Shown: piece by piece, positions 1 through 11,774 of the stretch
Layout of the letters: the number at the start of each line of letters is the position of its first letter
Numbering within the stretch: the first letter of the stretch is position 1
Assembly (NCBI GenBank): GCA_002894665.1
Contig: NCRB01000050.1
Coordinates: 1 to 34,933 of the forward strand
DNA length: 34,933 nucleotides
Reading direction: 5' to 3'
DNA from: Salinivenus iranica
GTDB taxonomy: Bacteria > Bacteroidota > Rhodothermia > Rhodothermales > Salinibacteraceae
Notes under the pieces: model-generated
What the model was told of the DNA's origin: nothing
Seen by the model: only the letters and a program-made list of their open reading frames with translations
The model's database searches: none
Program-made: the position numbers and the translations under genes

Positions 1-803
1 AGCCCCAGCCGTCCGGCCCGCCCCAACGCGGCAGCTACACTGTGGAGGAGGGCCCCAGCGAGGAGGTGCTCCAGCAGCAGTACGGCCAGAACATCGACGT
101 GCAGCCGATGGACCGGATGCGCAAAATTACCGCCGAGCACATGGTGCGGTCCAAGGCTACCTCGGCCCACGTCACCTCCTTCGCCGAGGCGGATGTGACT
201 GGTCTCGTCCGCTTCCGCGAAAACAACAAAGAGGCCTTTCAGGAGCGCGAGGGGCTCAAGCTTACCTTCACGCCCTTCTTCGTGAAGGCCGCCGTGGAGG
301 CCCTCCGCGAGCACCCTGTCCTCAACGCCAGCGTGGAGGGGGACAAGATCGTGATGAAGAAAGACTACCACGTGGGCATCGCCGTGGCGATTGGCGACAA
401 GGGCCTGCTCGCCCCCGTCATCCGCAACGCCGGCGACTACAGTGTGACGGGGCTCGCCCGCAAGGCCGCCAACATCGCCGAACGCGCCCGGAGCAAGGAG
501 CTCCAGCCCGACGAGTTGCAGGGCGGCACCTTTACCGTCACCAACATCGGCTCGCTCGGGTCGCTCATGGGCACGCCCATCATCAACCAGCCGCAGGTCG
601 GCATCCTCGCCACCGGCGCCATTCAGAAGCGCCCCGTTGTGATCGAGGACGACGACCTCGGCGACGTCATCTCGGTCCGGCACATGATGTACCTCTCGCT
701 TAGCTACGACCACCGCATCATCGACGGCGCGATGGGGGCCAGCTTCCTCCAGCACGTCGCCACCGAGCTGGAGTCGATTTCGGCGGACGACAACCTGCTC
801 TAA
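1..803 (+). CDS. 2-oxoacid dehydrogenase E2 (dihydrolipoamide acyltransferase), 5'-partial
   Basis: This is the C-terminal part of the E2 core enzyme of a pyruvate, branched-chain or 2-oxoglutarate dehydrogenase complex, which moves an acyl group from lipoyl-lysine to CoA. The frame is open from base 3 to the stop at 801-803, so the start, the lipoyl domain(s) and probably the E1/E3-binding domain lie left of the window. A Pro/Gln/Gly-rich linker leads into the catalytic domain, which opens with the typical 'MRKITAEHM' helix. The active-site signature SYDHRIIDG lies near base 705; its His and Asp are the catalytic pair. Substrate class cannot be told from this domain alone. The lipoyl synthase gene lipA is about 11.6 kb downstream. 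The family assignment is firm; pyruvate versus branched-chain specificity is open. Confidence 0.93.
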   Translation, partial: PQPSGPPQRGSYTVEEGPSEEVLQQQYGQNIDVQPMDRMRKITAEHMVRSKATSAHVTSFAEADVTGLVRFRENNKEAFQEREGLKLTFTPFFVKAAVEALREHPVLNASVEGDKIVMKKDYHVGIAVAIGDKGLLAPVIRNAGDYSVTGLARKAANIAERARSKELQPDELQGGTFTVTNIGSLGSLMGTPIINQPQVGILATGAIQKRPVVIEDDDLGDVISVRHMMYLSLSYDHRIIDGAMGASFLQHVATELESISADDNLL

Positions 804-961
804 GAGCCCGGCATGGCCGACCGAGCGGGCGGTCTGCGCGTCACGCACGGGAACGGGCCGCCCGGCTGTGGATTCCGTTATTGACCCCTCGTGCGGCATT
901 CTCGCCCCAGGCGACGCCGCACGCACGGGCCGCATCCTCCCACACCGTCCCCCCTCCCGCC

Positions 962-1909
962 ATGCCCGACGCCCCCTCGACCGACGACGTGGGCCTTTCG
1001 CTCTCGCTCCGAGAGCTGCGCGACCACCTGCAGGCCTTCCAGGACGACTACCTGGCCGATAAGAGCGACGAGACGGTGGGCACCTACCGCCGCTCCCTCA
1101 ACTCATTCGAGAAGTGGTTCGTCCAGCAGGAACCCTTCCGCTTCACCGAGGACGACATCCGCGACTACAAGCGGTACCTGATGGAGGAGCGCGAGCTGAG
1201 CCAGGTCTCCGTCTCCACCTATCTCACCGCCCTCCGCCGCTTTTGCCAGTACCTCACCGACATTGGGGGGCTGGAGGAGAACCCGGCGAAGGCCGTGAAG
1301 GGCAACCGCCGCCCCGACTCACACTCGCGATCGGTGCTCACCGAACAGGACATCGAAAAGCTGGAAGAGGTGCTCGGCAATACGGCGCAGCTCGACAAGC
1401 GCGACCGGGCAATCGTGTACCTGATGCTGTACGCCGGACTCAGCGAGATTGAGATCGTGCGGGCCGACGTGGAGGACCTGGAGCACACGCTCATGGGTCC
1501 GGTCCTGCGCGTGCAGGGCAAGGGGCGGAAGGTGAAGGATCAGGAGGCCCCGCTCGACGAGCCCGTGCTGGAGGCCGTGGAGGCCTACCTCGACACCCGC
1601 GACGACGTGCACCCCGAGGACCCCCTCTTCGTCTCCCACGGCCACCGCTCCGATGGGAAACGCCTCAAGACGCGCTCCGTGCGCAGTCGCATCAACGGCT
1701 ACCTGAAGCAGGCCGGCATCAAGCGCAAGGGCGTCACGCCCCACAGCCTCACCCACACCGCGGCCCTCATCTGGCTCAATGACGGCATGCCGATCGAGGA
1801 GGTGAAGCAGCGCATGCGACACGGCACGCTCGACACGACGATGATCTACTACAAGAAGCAGGGCCTCCTGAAGCGCGACCCGGAGGAGATTGAGAAGCTG
1901 ATGTCCTAA
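962..1909 (+). CDS. Tyrosine recombinase/integrase-like protein lacking both catalytic arginines
   Basis: This 315-aa protein has the two-domain XerC/XerD layout: an N-terminal SAM-like core-binding domain (about residues 20-110) and a C-terminal catalytic fold. The catalytic Lys region (KGRK, 187-190), His265 of the H-x-x-R-H box, His287 and Tyr296 are present, with the usual nine-residue spacing from His287 to Tyr296. The first catalytic Arg, normally in 'GLR-x-SE', is Ser161 ('GLSEIE'). The second, in 'H-x-L-R-H', is Thr264 ('HSLTH'). Both Args normally stabilise the transition state, so strand cleavage is doubtful; DNA binding may remain. I chose ATG 962 because a TTG at 881 would add a low-complexity leader. 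The gene lies 158 bases after the E2 gene and converges on a PorQ-like gene. I see no att sites or phage genes beside it. Confidence 0.85.
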   Translation: MPDAPSTDDVGLSLSLRELRDHLQAFQDDYLADKSDETVGTYRRSLNSFEKWFVQQEPFRFTEDDIRDYKRYLMEERELSQVSVSTYLTALRRFCQYLTDIGGLEENPAKAVKGNRRPDSHSRSVLTEQDIEKLEEVLGNTAQLDKRDRAIVYLMLYAGLSEIEIVRADVEDLEHTLMGPVLRVQGKGRKVKDQEAPLDEPVLEAVEAYLDTRDDVHPEDPLFVSHGHRSDGKRLKTRSVRSRINGYLKQAGIKRKGVTPHSLTHTAALIWLNDGMPIEEVKQRMRHGTLDTTMIYYKKQGLLKRDPEEIEKLMS

Positions 1910-1999
1910 CCGGGGCGCCGGTTGCACGGAGGCCCCCCCCCCGCTCCTTGCCCTGCGCTCCCCGGGCTGTTCTCCTCTCGCAGAACATGCTCCTCGCTC

Positions 2000-3001
2000 C
2001 TACTCCTCCCCACTCGTCCACTCGCCAAGGTCGGTGCGGAGGCTAAACTGGTGCAGCCCGCCCAGCGACGACCAGGAGGTGTAGGCGTAATCGGCCGCCA
2101 GCGGCCCCACGTGCACCCCAAAGCCCGCCCCAAAGCCCGCCAGGTCAAACCGATCGGTGAGCGCCAGCTCCGCGCTCCGGCGGTGGTTGTACCCGAGGCG
2201 CACCCGCAACACCTCCCCCGGCCGCGCCTCCACGCCCAACGTGAGGTGGGCAAGAACGTGGTCGACCGTGGTGCCGCCCGCAATGCCCTCCGACAGGTTC
2301 GTCAGGTCGTACGCCGAGGCCGAAAGCAGCACCGGCAGGTGGGCGAGCCGCTTCGTCACCCCGAGCCGAAGGTCGAGCGGCAGGGTGGGGCGCCGGGGCC
2401 CGTACCCGTCGAGCGACAGGCCGACGTTCCGGAGCGTCGCGCCGACAGTCATCTGGTGCGCGGGCAGCCGGTAGAGCGCCCCGACGTCGGCCGCCACCGC
2501 GGTGGCCTGCGCCGACTCGACGCGGGAATGAATGAGGTGAAGGCTGCCCCCGTATCGCAGGCTCGATTCCCCCAGTCCCCGGGCCGCCCCAAGGGTCAGC
2601 GCCACGTCCTGCGCCCCAAACGTTCCCGTTCGCTCGCCGAACGCGTTCCGCTCCTCGAACGTGCCCCAGTCCGCAAACCGAACGCCCCCGTGCAACGCCG
2701 TGCTCGCCGCCCCCACCACGCGGCTGTAGGCCACCGACCCGGCGTTGATGTCCGACAGGTGGTTCAGGTACGAAAGGGAGGCCGTCCGGTCGGTCGCCGG
2801 CCCCGACACTGCGGGATTGTAGAACACCGCGTTCACGTCGCCGTCCGCCACGGCCCCGAAGGCCCCCGCCAGCGCCGCCGCCCGCGCCGACGGCTCCAGT
2901 CGCAGAAACGGAAAGCTCGTGACGGACCCGCCCGGTTGTGCCGCCGCGGGGGCACTCGCCAGCACCACCACCATCAGACCGGCTACGAGAGAGAGACGCA
3001 T
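2000..3001 (-). CDS. porQ: PorQ-like type IX secretion outer-membrane protein
   Basis: This 333-aa predicted outer-membrane beta-barrel begins with a clear Sec signal peptide (MRLSLVAGL..., cleavage probably after APAAA near residue 21). After it come the PorV/PorQ-family features: 'SARAAALAGAFGAVADGDVNAVFYNPA' split over residues 35-60, and 'SLSYLNHLSDINAGSVAYSR', in which the Y-x-N-x-x-x-D-I-N/Y-x-G-S-V-A-Y pattern is typical of PorQ. Alternating hydrophobic strands run to the C-terminus. PorQ works with the type IX secretion machinery of Bacteroidota, probably in attaching cargo to the cell surface. ATG 3001 is preferred because it puts the signal peptide at the N-terminus; the frame stays open upstream to 3121. 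The gene diverges from secA across a 233-base spacer in which I see no clear site. Confidence 0.75.
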   Translation of the reverse strand: MRLSLVAGLMVVVLASAPAAAQPGGSVTSFPFLRLEPSARAAALAGAFGAVADGDVNAVFYNPAVSGPATDRTASLSYLNHLSDINAGSVAYSRVVGAASTALHGGVRFADWGTFEERNAFGERTGTFGAQDVALTLGAARGLGESSLRYGGSLHLIHSRVESAQATAVAADVGALYRLPAHQMTVGATLRNVGLSLDGYGPRRPTLPLDLRLGVTKRLAHLPVLLSASAYDLTNLSEGIAGGTTVDHVLAHLTLGVEARPGEVLRVRLGYNHRRSAELALTDRFDLAGFGAGFGVHVGPLAADYAYTSWSSLGGLHQFSLRTDLGEWTSGEE

Positions 3002-3234
3002 CGGGACCAAAATCCGCGATGGAACGCGACGTGTCGGCAATGGTCCGGGCCAGGGGCGGTTCCGATGGCGGCCTGCATCGGGCGCTTCCCCGTGCGTTGT
3101 GGCCCCGTCTCCCCCGAACACGCGGGAACGCTCCCCCCGAGCCTGCGTGACACTTTCCGTGCCGCCGTGGATCTTTGCGCGGCGGCTGCCCTCCCGCGAC
3201 TTTCGTCGCTCCCTGCACGTACTGCCGTTTCCAC

Positions 3235-6720
<3,486 letters not shown>

Positions 6721-6779
6721 GCCAGTCGCCGGGCCAGCACCTCCCTGGACTGCTCGTTCCCTTCAATGCTGCCCCTGAT

Positions 6780-6835
6780 GGTCGAGGATCGAGGATCGCG
6801 TGGGGGGACGAGCAGACATCCGTCGATCCTCGACC
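6780..6835. repeat. 13-bp perfect inverted repeat between secA and recN
   Basis: The arms GGTCGAGGATCGA (6780-6792) and TCGATCCTCGACC (6823-6835) are exact reverse complements separated by 30 bases. The left arm also overlaps a short direct repeat (CGAGGAT twice). No T-run follows, so it is not a classical intrinsic terminator. It lies 60 bases after the secA stop and 22 bases before the recN ATG, so it could be a processing or attenuation hairpin or a protein-binding site. Confidence 0.55.
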
Positions 6836-6856
6836 CTCGAACACTCGGCACGTGCC

Positions 6857-8575
6857 ATGCTTCAGTCGCTCTACGTTCGGGACTACGCCCTGATCGAGGA
6901 GCTGGAGATGGAGTTCGGCAGTGGGCTGAACATCATCACTGGCGCCACGGGGGCGGGCAAGTCGATCCTGATCGGAGCGCTCAGCATGATCCTCGGGGAG
7001 CGAGCCAACACCGACGTGGTCCGCGGCGACGCAAAAAAGGCCGTGGTGGAGGGCATCTTTGACGACGCCGACACCGAGCGCATCCGATCGGTGCTCGAGG
7101 AGAACGCCATCGAGACCGGTCCCCTCCCCCGCGTCATCCTGCGCCGCCGCATCACCGAGCGGGGCAGCCGCGGCTTCGTGAACGACACCCCCGCCACCCT
7201 CGACGTGATGCGCGCCGTGGCGGCGGAGCTCATCGACCTGCACGGGCAGCACGAGCACCAGAGCCTCCTCCACACCGAAACCCACCTGCGCCTCCTCGAC
7301 AGCTTCGGGGGCCTGGGCGGGCTCGTCGAGCACTACCAGGAAAAACGCCAGCGGGTGGCCGATCTCGTGGCGGAACGCGAACAGCTGGCCAACCGCGAAC
7401 GGGAGCTCCGGCAGCAGAAGGAGCTCTACGAATTCCAGATCGAGGAGATCGACGAGGTGGACCCGCAGCCCGGCGAGGAAGAGGAGCTGGAAGCCGAGCG
7501 CCGCGTCCTCGAAAACGCTGAGCAGCTCTACTCGTCCACGCGCGGCCTCTACGAGATGCTGTTTGAGGACGAAAACGCCGTACACGACCAGCTCGTGGTG
7601 GCCCGCAACGACCTCCAGGACCTCGCCCGCATCGACGACGCGTTCGAGGAGCAGGTCGACGAGATCGAGACCGCTCAGATCATCGTCAGCGAGCTGGCCA
7701 ACTTTCTCCAGGACTACAACGCCCACATCGAGTTCGATCCCGAGCGGCTGGAGGCCATCCGGCAGCGCACCACCGAGCTCGAAAAGCTAAAGCGCAAGTA
7801 CGGCGGCACGCTCGAGGCCGTGCTGGAGCACCGTCGCGAGATCGGCGAGCAGTACGAGCTCGCCCAGGACTTTGAGGGCAACCTGGAACGGCTCGACGAA
7901 GAGATCTGCGAGGCGCAGGCCGACCTCACGGACGTGGCGCTCCGCCTCTCCGACAAGCGGCGCGAGGTGGCCGCCCGCATCGAGGACGCCATCCTCGACG
8001 AGCTAGCCACCCTCGGCATGCCCGACAGCCAGTTCGAGGTGCGGTTTACGCGTCAGGAAGAGCCCGACGGCTGGATTCGCCCCGGGGATGCAGAGGCCCG
8101 CTACCGGGCCTTTCAGAAGGGCGTCGACCAGGTCGAGTTCTTCATCTCCACGAACGTGGGCGTCGCCCCCAGGCCGCTGGCCGAGGTCGCCTCCGGCGGC
8201 GAAATTAGCCGCATCATGCTGGCGCTCAAGACAATTTTGGCCAAGAGCGAGCGGCTGCCCATCCTCGTGTTCGACGAGATCGACGTGGGCATCTCGGGCG
8301 ACATGGCCCGCCGCGTGGGCGAGAGCATGCACGCCCTCGCCCGGTACCATCAGATCATCACGATCACACACCTCCCGCAGATCGCCGCCCTGGGCGACCG
8401 GCACTTCAAGGTCGAGAAGATCGTGGAGGACGGCACGACGAAAACCACCATCCACCGGCTCGACGAAAACGAGCAGGCGACGCAGGTGGCGTCCCTCATC
8501 AGCGGCGAGGACGTGACCGACGCCGCCCTCAAGAACGCCCGCGAACTCATGGCCGCGGGCGAGCGGGAGGACTAA
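6857..8575 (+). CDS. recN: DNA repair protein RecN
   Basis: This 572-aa SMC-like ATPase acts early in recombinational repair of double-strand breaks, bridging DNA and stimulating RecA. The N-terminus 'MLQSLYVRDYALIEEL' is characteristic. Walker A GATGAGKS is at 29-36. A long coiled coil (about 150-370, very Glu/Arg/Leu rich) separates the two ATPase halves. The ABC-type signature SGGEISR begins at 446 and Walker B 'ILVFDEID' has Asp473-Glu474. Length matches the family (about 550-570 aa). ATG 6857 fits the conserved start; an upstream in-frame start at 6800 would only add a leader that passes through the inverted repeat. The gene ends five bases before the stop of convergent lat. The protein is strongly acidic, as expected in a halophile. 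Confidence 0.97.
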   Translation: MLQSLYVRDYALIEELEMEFGSGLNIITGATGAGKSILIGALSMILGERANTDVVRGDAKKAVVEGIFDDADTERIRSVLEENAIETGPLPRVILRRRITERGSRGFVNDTPATLDVMRAVAAELIDLHGQHEHQSLLHTETHLRLLDSFGGLGGLVEHYQEKRQRVADLVAEREQLANRERELRQQKELYEFQIEEIDEVDPQPGEEEELEAERRVLENAEQLYSSTRGLYEMLFEDENAVHDQLVVARNDLQDLARIDDAFEEQVDEIETAQIIVSELANFLQDYNAHIEFDPERLEAIRQRTTELEKLKRKYGGTLEAVLEHRREIGEQYELAQDFEGNLERLDEEICEAQADLTDVALRLSDKRREVAARIEDAILDELATLGMPDSQFEVRFTRQEEPDGWIRPGDAEARYRAFQKGVDQVEFFISTNVGVAPRPLAEVASGGEISRIMLALKTILAKSERLPILVFDEIDVGISGDMARRVGESMHALARYHQIITITHLPQIAALGDRHFKVEKIVEDGTTKTTIHRLDENEQATQVASLISGEDVTDAALKNARELMAAGERED

Positions 8576-8580
8576 GGCCC

Positions 8581-9960
8581 TTACGCCGCCCCGTCGCCGA
8601 CGTGCGTCTGGGGCTCGCCCGTTACCGTGTGGAGCGCCCGCCGGATGCAGTCGACGCCCTCATCGATCTCCTCCTTTGTGATCGTGAGCGGGGTGCGGAA
8701 GCGGATGCTGCTCTCGCCACAGCCGAGGATGATGGCTCCCTCCTCGTACGTCTCCTCCTTCACCCGGTCGCGCATCTTCGTACTCGGCAGATCAAACGCG
8801 CACATCAACCCGAGGCCCCGGGCATTCGTGACGGCAGGGAACGTCTCCTGCAACTCCTGAAGCCGCTGCTGAAGGTGCCCGCCAACCTGCCCGGCATGCG
8901 GTACCAGCTCATCCTCTTCTATAATTTCGAGGATGCGGTCGAAGCGCACCATGTCGACGATGTTACCGCCCCAGGTAGAGTTGATCCGGCTCGTCTCCTG
9001 AAAGACGTGATTGTCGACCTCGTCCAGCTTCGTGCCCGCCAGGATGCCGCACACCTGCGTCTTCTTGCCGAACGCGATGATGTCGGGCTGCACGCCAAGC
9101 GCCTGGTGCGCCCAGAACTCACCCGTGATGCCGACCCCGCTCTGCACCTCGTCGAAGATGAGAAGCGCGTCATTTTCGTGGGCGAGGTTCTTCAAGCGCA
9201 TGAGGAAGGACGGCCGGAAGTGATTGTCTCCCCCTTCTCCTTGAATCGGCTCCAGGATCACCGCAGCAATCTGGTCCTTGCGTTCGTGAAAGTACCGCTT
9301 GGCCTGGTCAAGGGCCTTCTGCTCTTGGTCGGCCACGCGGCGTACCTCCTCTGCGTCCAGCGGGAAGCGGACCTTCGGATTCATGATCCGCGGCCAGTCA
9401 AACTTCGGGAAGTGCATCGTCTTCCGCGGATCGGCCGTGTTGGTAAGCGACATCGTGTAGCCGGTCCGCCCGTGGAAGGCCTGGTCGAGGTGCAGCACCT
9501 GGTGCCCCACCTCGCGCCGATAGCCCTTCTGGTGGTTTTTGCGCACCTTCCAGTCGAACGCAGTCTTGAGCGCATTCTCCACGGCCAGCGCGCCCCCGGA
9601 GATGAAGAAGGTATACGGCAGGTAGTCGGGAATGCCGACGCGGCTGAACGTATCCACGAAGCGGGCCATGTGCCCAGTCATCACGTCGGAGTTCGTGACC
9701 TTGTTGAGCGCCGCGTCCATCAGGCGCTCCATAAACCCGTCATCCTCGGCTAGCTTCGGGTGATTCATGCCAAGCGGATTAGACGCGTAGAACCCGAACA
9801 GGTCAACGAACGTGCGCCCGGTCTTCGCGTCGTGGAGCCGAACACCCTGACTCTCGTCCATGTCGAGCACCATCGGCATCATGCCCTTGGTGAGCACGTG
9901 CCGGGACAGAGACTCTTTCACTCGATCGGGCGAAATGGAATTTGCGGAAACCGCGTCCAT
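8581..9960 (-). CDS. lat: L-lysine 6-transaminase
   Basis: This 459-aa PLP enzyme of the class III aminotransferases should move the epsilon-amino group of lysine to 2-oxoglutarate, giving 2-aminoadipate 6-semialdehyde and glutamate. It matches the lysine 6-transaminase subfamily rather than general ornithine or GABA transaminases. The markers are 'FDEVQSGVGITGEFWAHQ' (Asp270 contacts the PLP ring nitrogen) and 'AFGKKTQVCGI', with Lys300 the predicted Schiff-base lysine at the same number as in the well-studied mycobacterial enzyme. 'GGNIVDMVRF' and 'LEPIQGEGGDNHF' also fit. No lysine-pathway partner, such as an aminoadipate semialdehyde dehydrogenase, is beside it. It lies 86 bases downstream of an amidohydrolase gene on the same strand. 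Start ATG 9960 has no Shine-Dalgarno. Confidence 0.92.
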   Translation of the reverse strand: MDAVSANSISPDRVKESLSRHVLTKGMMPMVLDMDESQGVRLHDAKTGRTFVDLFGFYASNPLGMNHPKLAEDDGFMERLMDAALNKVTNSDVMTGHMARFVDTFSRVGIPDYLPYTFFISGGALAVENALKTAFDWKVRKNHQKGYRREVGHQVLHLDQAFHGRTGYTMSLTNTADPRKTMHFPKFDWPRIMNPKVRFPLDAEEVRRVADQEQKALDQAKRYFHERKDQIAAVILEPIQGEGGDNHFRPSFLMRLKNLAHENDALLIFDEVQSGVGITGEFWAHQALGVQPDIIAFGKKTQVCGILAGTKLDEVDNHVFQETSRINSTWGGNIVDMVRFDRILEIIEEDELVPHAGQVGGHLQQRLQELQETFPAVTNARGLGLMCAFDLPSTKMRDRVKEETYEEGAIILGCGESSIRFRTPLTITKEEIDEGVDCIRRALHTVTGEPQTHVGDGAA

Positions 9961-10046
9961 GGACTTTCGTCGTTGGGAAAAAGCGTGAGTGATGGGACCA
10001 AAAGATATTCATTTCTCCCCCCTGCCGTTTCTCGATCGCGAGAGAA

Positions 10047-11774
10047 TTACTCCCGTTCGTACGCAATCTCGCCCCCGAGAATGGTGTGGGTGACCTCGGT
10101 GCGCCGGATCGAGTCGGCGGGCACCTCCAGGATGTTTTTCGACAGCACGGCCACGTCGGCCAGCGTGCCGGGCGCGAGGGTGCCCTGCTCGTCCTCGGCA
10201 AACGCCGCGTAGGCATTGTTCGCGGTGTAGGACTGGAGCGCCCGGCGCCGGCTCAGGGCCTCTTCGGCGGTAAACGCTGTGTCCGCCCCCGGCACCTGGC
10301 GTGCGACCGTGCAGTGGAAACTGGCGAGCGGGTCGATTTTCTCGACGGGCACATCCGTTCCGTTGGTCACCACCGCCCCGTCCTCCCAGAGCGTCTTCCA
10401 GGCGTAGGCACCCGCCTCCACCCGCTCGGCGCCGAGGCGCTGGTAGTTGTAGGGCGCATCGGAGCAGGCGTGGATGGCCTGCATCGAGGCAATCACGCCC
10501 TCGTTGGCAAAGCGGGAAATGTCGTCCGGGTGCAGGTGCTGGGCGTGCTCAATGCGCCAGCGAAGCGACGCGCCGTCCACGCCCGACGCGTCAAACAGGT
10601 CGGTGTAGAGGTCGAGCGTCTCGCGGTTGGCCCGGTCCCCAATCGCGTGCACCGCGAGCTGATAGTCCTCTTCCATCGCAATCTCGGCAATCTCGCGGAC
10701 GCGCTCCATGGGCGTCACGTTGATGCCGGTTTCGCCAGCCTCGTCGTCGTAGGGTTCCAACATCCAGGCGCTGCGAGACCCGAGGGCGCCGTCCACCGTC
10801 ACCTCGCCGATGCTGCGCACGGTGAGACGATTATCGTGCATGCCGGTCGTGCGGAGGGCGGCAAGCGAATCCTGGGTCTCCGACGTCACCTCGCGCTGCG
10901 ACACCATCGCGTAGAGCCGGATGTCGAGATCACCCGCCGCGGCCATGCGCCGGTACAGGTCGATGGTTTCGAACGAGGCCCCCTGATCGTGGAAGCTGGT
11001 GACGCCGTGGGCCAGGGCCTCCTCCGCGGCCAGCTGCACCTGCTGCTCCCGTCGCGCTCGCCGGTCCGCCGCACTCATGTCGCTGCGCGACGCCTCGACG
11101 GCCTCCTGCACAAGCCCCGCGGCGGTCTCCAACAGCACGCCGGTGGCCCGCCCCTGGGCGTCCCGCACGATGGTGCCGCCGTCCGGATCGGGCGTGTCGG
11201 GCCCAATGCCCGCCGCCTCCAACGCGGCGTCGTTGGCGATGGCCGCGTGGCCGCTGGCATGGGTGAGATGCACCGGCGTGTCCGGCGCCACCTCGTTCAG
11301 GCGGTCGTTCGTCGGAAACCCGCGGACGGTGCGGGCCGGCGTCTCCGCCCACTTTTCCTGGTGCCAGCCGCGTCCCTGCACCCAGTTCCCGGCGGCCCGC
11401 TCTGCCGCCGCCGAGTCCACCATCGCCACGATGCGGTCCCACGACGGCGTGCCGAGCAGGCCGAGCTGCATCTGCGCCTCCCCCATGCCCATGAAGTGGC
11501 CGTGCCCCTCGATAAGGCCCGGCACCGCCAGCCGCCCCTCCAGGTCGATCACACGCGTCTCCCCCCCTTCGTAGGTGCGAATCTCGTCCGCGCCTCCGAG
11601 GGCCAGCACCGTATCGTCGGCGATGGCAAGGGCCTCGGCCTCCGGCTGGCCCTCGGCCATGGTTACAATCGTGCCGTTTTTCAGGACGAGGTCGGCCGTG
11701 GGGCCGGACGAGCAGGCGGCACAAAGGCCGAGGACGAGCAGGCACAGCGGAAGAACGACCCGACGGAGCACCAT
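10047..11774 (-). CDS. Amidohydrolase (YtcJ-like, amidohydrolase_3) lipoprotein
   Basis: This 575-aa metal-dependent hydrolase starts with a lipoprotein signal: a hydrophobic stretch, then the lipobox LCAAC with Cys21, so it is predicted to be membrane-anchored outside the cytoplasm. The mature part opens with the usual small beta-domain ('ADLVLKNGTIVTM'). The metal-binding H-x-H is His91/His93 in 'EGHGHFMGMG', followed by the TIM-barrel segments 'VHLTHASGHAAIAND', 'GVTSFHDQGA', 'LAVHAIGDRANRE' and 'RIEHAQHLHPDDI', and 'NGTDVPVEKIDPLASF' near the end. This pattern is that of the YtcJ-like family, whose substrates are mostly unknown; amide or formamide hydrolysis is possible. The next gene on the strand is lat, but a shared pathway is only a guess. 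Confidence 0.88.
   Translation of the reverse strand: MVLRRVVLPLCLLVLGLCAACSSGPTADLVLKNGTIVTMAEGQPEAEALAIADDTVLALGGADEIRTYEGGETRVIDLEGRLAVPGLIEGHGHFMGMGEAQMQLGLLGTPSWDRIVAMVDSAAAERAAGNWVQGRGWHQEKWAETPARTVRGFPTNDRLNEVAPDTPVHLTHASGHAAIANDAALEAAGIGPDTPDPDGGTIVRDAQGRATGVLLETAAGLVQEAVEASRSDMSAADRRARREQQVQLAAEEALAHGVTSFHDQGASFETIDLYRRMAAAGDLDIRLYAMVSQREVTSETQDSLAALRTTGMHDNRLTVRSIGEVTVDGALGSRSAWMLEPYDDEAGETGINVTPMERVREIAEIAMEEDYQLAVHAIGDRANRETLDLYTDLFDASGVDGASLRWRIEHAQHLHPDDISRFANEGVIASMQAIHACSDAPYNYQRLGAERVEAGAYAWKTLWEDGAVVTNGTDVPVEKIDPLASFHCTVARQVPGADTAFTAEEALSRRRALQSYTANNAYAAFAEDEQGTLAPGTLADVAVLSKNILEVPADSIRRTEVTHTILGGEIAYERE

Noticed and set aside
9998-10007. TATCTTTTGG on the minus strand upstream of lat, like the Bacteroidota -7 element TAnnTTTG
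   Set aside because: The spacing within the motif is off by one base and no -33 TTTG partner is at the right distance.
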